From Sabethes cyaneus (taxonomy: Eukaryota; Arthropoda; Insecta; Diptera; Culicidae), in contig NC_071355.1 of assembly GCF_943734655.1 (NCBI RefSeq), positions 207,501,603-207,565,602 on the forward strand: DNA of 64,000 bases. Reading direction: 5' to 3'. The notes beneath the pieces are model-generated. The model was given only the letters and a program-made list of their open reading frames with translations, was not told the DNA's origin and did not search any database. Both the position numbers and the translations under genes were made by a program. Shown here in pieces: positions 58,590-64,000 of this stretch. How positions within the stretch are numbered: the stretch's first letter is position 1; each line of letters opens with the position of its first letter.

Positions 58590-58965
58590 CACATAAAGCC
58601 GACTTCCGACGTTTTGCCTTTCTACTATATAAATATATAGTATAAAGGTATAGAAATCACTTGGAAAACCGGAAATGGAAAGAAGGTCCTGCGGGCCGAA
58701 TGTTATATACCATTCGACTCAGTTTCGAAAACTGAGCATTTTCTGTGTGTGTGTATGTATGTGTGTGTGTGTGTATGTGTGTGTGTGTATGTGACGCTTT
58801 TAATCTCACTCACTTTTCTCGGAGATAGCTGGGCCGATTTTAATGTTCTTAGTGTCAAATGAAAGGTCTAGGTGTCCCATTGGTCGCTATTGAATTTCAT
58901 ACTGATCGGACTTTTAGTTCAAAAGTTATGTATAAAAGTACGAAAAATATGGGACTTCATTATCT
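58590..58965. repeat. Probable interspersed repeat with TG microsatellite
   Basis: Contains GAATGTTATATACCATTCGA, a TG/TATG run at about 58747-58793, and CTCACTTTTCTCGGAGATAG. I recall this order of phrases as very common in mosquito genomes; that is memory, not a search. No second copy lies in the window. Confidence 0.5.
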
Positions 58966-59334
58966 CATAGGTCTCTTAACCGATTTGAACAAAATTGATT
59001 GCATATGCAACAGGAGCCTTGCAAACCCTTAACTTCCAAATTTCATGACGATTGGACTTGTAGTTTGAAAGTTACATAAAGAAATGTGAAAAAATAGTAT
59101 TTAAAACATATTTATGTAACATATAAGCATTAATTTAATGAAAAACATCACACATTTTTTTATTATTTGAAAATTACTGCTGAGATCTATCAAACGAAAC
59201 CGAATTATTTAAAATCGGACGCTTCATTCAAAAGTTATTCAAACTTTAACACTTAAGCACCGTATATTAAACCGTTAAAACGTGTGAAATCAAAACATAT
59301 CAATCAAATGTTGATTGTATTCAATGTATGAGAT

Positions 59335-59635
59335 GTGTGTGATGTATGTGTGTATGTATGTATGTATGTATGTATGTATGTATGTATGTATGTATGTATG
59401 TGTGTGTGTATGTATGTATGTATGTATGTATGTATGTATGTATGTATGTATGTATGTATGTATGTATGTATGTATGTATGTATGTATGTATGTGTGTGTG
59501 TATGTATGTATGTATGTATGTATGTATGTATGTATGTATGTATGTATGTATGTATGTATGTATGTATGTATGTATGTATGTATGTATGTATGTATGTATG
59601 TATGTATGTCTGTATGTATGTATGTATGTATGTGA
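59335..59635 (+). repeat. (TATG)n microsatellite, about 300 bp
   Basis: Roughly 70 TATG units run with a few TGTG interruptions (near 59400 and 59491) and one TCTG near 59609. A tetranucleotide repeat without stops gives long open frames on both strands in every phase (YVCM and IHTY repeats); none is a gene. Confidence 0.98.
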
Positions 59636-59774
59636 TGACAATTTGCAATTTTTAAATTTGCATTGAAATTCAAGAAAAGTGAGAAGGTTTTTGAAGCCTC
59701 TTAGTGGAATACGAACTCTGAAATTAAAGAAAAGAAAAAACTTTTACCGACTAAATTCCACTATTTAATATTCA

Positions 59775-59795
59775 TTCGCGACAGATACGTATACG
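59775..59795 (-). repeat. Inverted partial copy of the hammerhead-family tail
   Basis: On the minus strand ATACGTATCTGTC (59792-59780) is the 3' half of the motif: stem III, the cleavage site and stem I. It is followed by AATATTAAATAGTGGAATTT, the same tail as at 59852-59880 in the other direction. It stops at the stem III palindrome. Confidence 0.6.
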
Positions 59796-59806
59796 CTTTG
59801 AAATAA

Positions 59807-59851
59807 GACACTGATGAAGCCTGCACATCGTAGGCGAACTACGTATCTGTT
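59807..59851 (+). ncRNA. Hammerhead-ribozyme-like motif, copy 1
   Basis: GACA (59807-59810), CTGATGA (59811-59817), extra A, stem II GCCTGC ... GTAGGC (59819-59835, loop ACATC), GAAC (59836-59839), TACGTA, TC, TGTT (59848-59851). The core heptamer is exact. The GAAA box is GAAC, which breaks the A15.1-U16.1 pair. Stem I is GACA with TGTT (one G-U pair). Stem III is a palindrome (TACGTA) with no loop. Hammerheads with very short stem III are known from Penelope-like elements and can work as dimers. Confidence 0.6.
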
Positions 59852-60761
59852 GGAAATAAATATTAAATAGTGGGATTCAATCGAAAAGTTTTTTCTTTCT
59901 TTGATTTAAGATTTTAATTGTCATTTTCTTCACTTGCTGTTACTCACAATTGTACAAGAAAAGCAAAAAGCGAAAAAAAGCAGTTAATTTAAGCATGTCG
60001 GTAAAGTGGTGTATAGGATAAAAAATACTAGTGAGTTGATTTTTCCAAATAAATATATACAAATTTCAAACAAATTTTGCGCATCAATAGATGCTCTCTT
60101 CAATCATTAGATATTAGAGCTTAGAAATGTTATATGAAAAATAGGAAGTAAACGGTGCACGGTAGTAATTTTGTAAGATTTGTTTTCGTTAGTGACATTT
60201 TAAAGGACAGATGTCTTATGTCATGTATCATGTTTTAATAAATAAATCCAAAATGACAAGCGCTGGAAATCATGTCGATCATGTTTTTCATTCTCAAGCA
60301 TGTTTATGGCGCAGCTTTTGCACATTTTTCGACTTCTTCTTGTTTTCCTAACCCTCTAACATTGTAAAAACGATGCGATCAAGCTAATGACTATCTTTTC
60401 ATGAAAGTACATTCAAAAGAAGCTCAAGTTTTGATTTTTATGCAAAAATAATTATCTGAAGGAGCACCAGCTAAGAAATTTCTCTTTTTCATATCTAATG
60501 CTCTATTCAGTTATTTTTTCTAATTCAGATATGTTGCAAAATTGAAGCCAAGCAAACTAATAGTAAAATTTTGAGATTAATCATTTTGTTGTAGATATCC
60601 TTTTTCTTCAAAAGCGAAGTATAATAATAATTTTTCTGAACTCTTGTTTTTCAAAGATGCAAGCTTTTGAACGCATGGTATTAATATCAAACTATCAAAA
60701 CATCTGCTATGAACACATATATTATATTGTCAATTCAAAACAAAACAGTCTAAGTTAGTTA

Positions 60762-60806
60762 GATACTGATGAAGGTCACACGTCGAGACCGAAATACGTA
60801 TTTATC
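60762..60806 (+). ncRNA. Hammerhead-ribozyme-like motif, copy 2 (best core)
   Basis: GATA (60762-60765), CTGATGA (60766-60772), extra A (60773), stem II GGTC ... GACC (60774-60790), GAAA (60791-60794), TACGTA (60795-60800), TT (60801-60802), TATC (60803-60806). All standard core residues are present. Stem I is GATA with TATC where copies 1 and 3 have GACA with TGT(C/T): a C-G pair replaced by T-A. Stem II is also changed on both sides (GGTC/GACC against GCCT/AGGC). Predicted cleavage is after 60802. The extra A before stem II is not in the standard consensus, so activity is unproven. Confidence 0.65.
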
Positions 60807-61130
60807 AATAAAACACAGTAGTAGAATTAAAGGATATAAATAACTTTTTGTTTTTCTTCTTTTTTATCAATTCAAAACAAGTTTCGTATGTGGCTCTGAA
60901 GCCCGAAAGTTAAGGCCGTCTGTAGACCCGTTAGAGGGTTAATTTCTAATTTTCTATATATATTCATTCAAGTCTGCAAAAATTAAATAATGATTATTGT
61001 GGCAGTAGAAAGGCTAGGTCACGCCGCTAGGTGGATTAATTCGGGTTTTTTCTTTAACTTTATTTTGTCACGTTCCATACATGTTTAAGCAATTTGATAT
61101 CAGAAAGTAGAATTATTATTTTATATCTTA

Positions 61131-61197
61131 ATTCCGGTATAGTGGTTAGTATTCACGCCTATCACGCTGAGAACCCGGGTTCAGTTTTCAACCCCGC
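61131..61197 (+). pseudogene. tRNA-Asp-like relic
   Basis: CCGGTATAGTGGTTAGTATT matches the D-arm side of eukaryotic tRNA-Asp. CGCCTATCACGC matches its anticodon arm CGCCTGTCACGC with the anticodon GTC changed to ATC. CCGGGTTCAGTTTTCAACCC corresponds to the T arm with changes. The acceptor stem does not pair. It could be a tRNA pseudogene or the head of a SINE. No SINE body was seen after it. Confidence 0.7.
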
Positions 61198-61209
61198 AAA
61201 AGTAACGAA

Positions 61210-61960
61210 ATGAGAAAAAAAATTACATCTTAGAAATCAATATTCGACAAAAAATCGAAATCATATTCGGCTTTTTGTTCCAAACATTTTCAAAAATGAA
61301 TCGGATATTCCCGTAAAACGCTACAAAATACATCATCCGCATTAATTAATAGTAATTCAAGCATTATCATCATTATCACACCAAATAGGTGTTATATCCT
61401 AATTGTTCACCATCTCATGAGTGACTGACTGGCGCCCCCATTTAACGCGGAAAGCTATCAACTCACTCTGACTCTTTCTCTCTCTTTCGTTACACGCTAT
61501 CGGCAACTACCTAAGTAATGTGTAAGCAAACACACATTACACATTACAGGTAAATCCTCTAATATGGTATAAATACCAGGATGCAACATCCTCCCCATGC
61601 GTAAAATGAACAATTTAATATATATTATTTCAGATCAATCATAGATACTCAACATTGCTGCTGCAGTCGTCAAATTATTCTTGTTTGTTATATTGAAATT
61701 CGCTAGCTCTCATACGTAGCCTGTAAAGCAAATCATCGCTATCTGTTTTGTAATCTAACGACCTGAAGTAAAAAATACTACTTGACCGAAAATTTTTGTT
61801 ATGACACGCATAATAGTCCCAGAATCCACCATATCTTGTCACTGATATTGTACCGTCTATCAACCTTACCTTCTTGAAGTCAATGGTCGAGATATTCAAC
61901 CTATCCAATGGTTTAACGGTTTGAAAACATTGGTCTTAGACTCATGTTGACTTAATCTTC
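61210..61960. other. No gene recognised
   Basis: A 77-codon minus frame (61675-61908) has no recognisable motif. A CACACATTACACATTACAGG run lies near 61530. Confidence 0.5.
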
Positions 61961-62082
61961 ATAGTTGTTGGCCATGGCTCTCTCGCCGGCTCAATCTTAA
62001 TATACGTTGGTCATGGCCATCTCGCCGGTTCAATCTTAACATATGTTGACTATGACGCTTTCGCCGGTTTAATTTTAATACG
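61960..62082 (+). repeat. Minisatellite, three units of 39 bp
   Basis: TCGCCGG lies at 61983, 62022 and 62061, each preceded by a GTTG-C/T-CATGGC-like segment and followed by TTCAATCTTAA or a variant. The unit is 39 bases, a multiple of three, but the frame has stops. Confidence 0.75.
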
Positions 62083-62252
62083 AATTTGCCAAACTGTTGT
62101 ACCATTTATTTTTATTGCGTGCGAAACATATCGAGCACGTGCGATTTGTTCAATGATAGATATTATAGGGCAAAATGTTACAAATTCGACCACATATCCG
62201 CTACCCAGCATTCAATAATATTGCTAAACTGCTCACAAACCGAATCCGAAAC

Positions 62253-62330
62253 GAAAAAAAACAATGAGATTTTTTAAATCGAGAAAAAACAAACAAGCGG
62301 TTATAGCATTTTTTCTTAAGGTGAAATTAG
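62253..62330 (+). mobile_element. Harbinger-like MITE fragment
   Basis: ACGAAAAAAAACAATGAGAT, TTTTAAATCGAG and TAGCATTTTTTCTTAAGG match, in order, positions 5789-5857 of copy 1. Both ends are missing. Confidence 0.6.
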
Positions 62331-62401
62331 TCGTCATCGATTCTGCAAATTTCAAAAGTAGTTTTTTTTTGTTAGAAACAACAATTTTGTTCTTGAAAAT
62401 A

Positions 62402-63074
62402 GGGTATGTTGCTGCTTCGTCGTAATTGCCTATTCCCGTCCTATCCAACACATATTATTAAAAATATCAGCATTTTTATGACACACAATGCAAAACTAGT
62501 TATTCCCTAATATTTTAGTTTGTTGACTATCATACGCGATCAATCAAAGTGAGCTGAGATCTATTTAAATGCTTTTTATTATTAAAAAAGTCCTACCAGC
62601 CAAACTTCTTACGTTTTTTCGTGCGATGAAGAAGAATATGTTGACTAACCGTTTTAATTTCCGTCATTCACAAATGAAAATAACTCACGCAACGCATTGT
62701 CGTTATTCTACAGCCAGGAAAACTTGCCTGACCTGCAGGAATTTTGCAGAATAATATTTGTCATGCCGTTCTACACAAATACATGCGCATTAGCTTCGTA
62801 AACATTGTTGTGATTTTTAGTTCGGACCATGAAAAATTTTGATGGACGGATTTTAAAACGGTAGGACGAATTTGAGAAATAAAGTTAGTTGCGTAATTTC
62901 AATAATATGCTTTAATAATCGCTTTTCAGTAATTTCAAAGTTCACGGATCGGAAGGTAAGTGTGTTTTAGTCAAATCAGCACAAGAACTTTTTGGAGTAT
63001 TCATTAAATCCACCCAACAAATGATGAAAATTAGAATGGCTTTACTTACTACGACGGGAATTAGAAATAAACCC
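62402..63074. mobile_element. TA-target MITE, family 1, copy 4 (673 bp)
   Basis: Left end GGGTATGTTGCTGCTTCG, right end ATAAACCC, with TA at 62400-62401 and 63075-63076. This is the best-preserved copy. It contains the exon-like block near 62922-62963. The 61-codon plus frame at 62569-62754 lies in the element and has no domain. Confidence 0.9.
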
Positions 63075-63079
63075 TATAT

Positions 63080-63600
63080 TCGCTGTATTCTTATTGGCAA
63101 GACGAAATGCAGTGAATATATTTCTGACACATTCCGCCGTGACGTTACAACGTTTTGACTTTTCTTTGCACAGTATTTATGTTTTAGCTGGGAAAATCGT
63201 TGAGAAACCCCCAAATATTATTATATATTTGGAAAGAGCATAAAATTTCCTATTAAAAGTGGACAAATTAATAGCATTTGCTTTGCCCAGATTGTTTTGG
63301 AAAGCAAATATGTAGCGTGACGTTACAACGCGCCAGAAATACGTCTTTTGGTTCTTCTGTTAAAAAACATGAAAATTCTGCTCTCTTTCAACTTTTATCT
63401 AAAGATTTTCTTCTATGATTTGATAAGAGATGAATACTGAACAACTTGCCGTTTTCAGAATTCCGATAGTTAGTGAAGTTAATTTTTAAACAGCTTTTAC
63501 TTTTCGTGACGTTACAACGCTCTGCTTTGCACAGAGAGGGTCGTAGCTCCGTTGTAACGTCACGAAAAATCTGTTCATTTAATATTCGTTAATTATCGCT
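63080..63600. mobile_element. Element or array with four GTGACGTTACAACG motifs
   Basis: CGTGACGTTACAACG lies at 63138-63152, 63316-63330 and 63505-63519, and inverted at 63550-63564. The last two form a hairpin with 19-base arms (63501-63519 and 63550-63568). No terminal repeat or target duplication could be fixed. It resembles the iterated-motif elements listed elsewhere in style but not in sequence. Confidence 0.6.
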
Positions 63601-64000
63601 GTTGCTGCCCTCTGTGTACATGAGGGATAATCCAAAAATGTGTTGTTAATTTGTCTTTCACTATTTTGCCTACGTAATTGTGGGGTTGTTCACAAATTAC
63701 GTCGCGCTGTGGGAGGGATGCTAAGAAAGTGGGACATAAGTAATAGCATCGAAACCTTAAGACATAGCATAATAGTTGCTTCAGAAAAGTTTCTTCATTT
63801 AAAAAGCACTTTCTAGTGGTGAAGAAATATTCGGACATTAGGGTGTCCTCAAGCAGATACAAAAAATATTTTCTCTATTTTAAGTCAGAAATGGTTGCTG
63901 TCTACAGAAAATTTGTAGAAAAACTAATTTTAAGAAACTTTGTTGAATGGTTAAGATTTATATTTCTTACATAAAAAAAGTTATAAGCCAAACTCTTAGG
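63600..64000. other. No gene recognised
   Basis: The 89-codon minus frame at 63593-63862 lacks recognisable motifs. The window ends here. Confidence 0.5.

Noticed and set aside
59290..59673. Open frames of 106-127 codons on both strands
   Set aside because: They are all products of the (TATG)n microsatellite, which has no stop in any phase.

Overview
The window is AT-rich, gene-poor eukaryotic DNA packed with decayed, mutually nested transposable elements. Degenerate mariner/IS630 transposases (including ITmD37E-type), Jockey-like and RTE-like reverse transcriptase remnants, tRNA-derived SINEs and many small TA-target inverted-repeat elements occur together. That mixture fits a large dipteran genome, most likely a culicid mosquito. 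This is inference from element types; no species-diagnostic gene is present. No intact host protein-coding gene could be established. Two weak host-exon candidates on the minus strand are listed (29877-29990 and 40503-40955).

Layout. 0-8 kb: a minisatellite, SINE copies, two Jockey-like RT relics, a 641 bp TA MITE and a Harbinger-like MITE. 7.85-11.37 kb: no recognisable gene. 11.4-16.35 kb: two mariner/IS630 relics, a fold-back repeat, the C-terminal end of an RTE-like element, and a 921 bp MITE. 16.5-22.5 kb: a short ORF on a tandem duplication, unannotated DNA, and RTE-like and Jockey-like RT fragments. 22.5-30.5 kb: a pogo-like MITE, minisatellites and mariner fragments. 31.2-36.98 kb: the most structured part. 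It holds a 99 bp-arm hairpin, then a 3.8 kb IS630-like element containing four independent insertions (one itself hit again), then a second fold-back with a hairpin at its centre. 37-41.5 kb: mostly unannotated, perhaps host promoter or intron DNA. 41.5-49.6 kb: a nested MITE pair, two ITmD37E remnants (one split by a cleanly duplicated target), a second copy of the 33.9 kb element, and an empty paralog of the 4.4 kb insertion site. 49.6-64 kb: further copies of the same MITEs, RTE remnants, SINEs, a (TATG)n block, three hammerhead-ribozyme-like motifs, a tRNA-Asp relic and a motif-array element.

Three signals stand out. (1) Three copies of a hammerhead-like RNA motif (58363-58409 minus, 59807-59851 plus, 60762-60806 plus) show compensatory changes in stems I and II. 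(2) At least six separate inverted-repeat element families iterate a short end motif inside the element. (3) Insertion boundaries can be proven within the window because empty-site paralogs are present for three insertions. Start codons of short open frames in this region are unreliable, so products were called only where protein-family motifs could be read.
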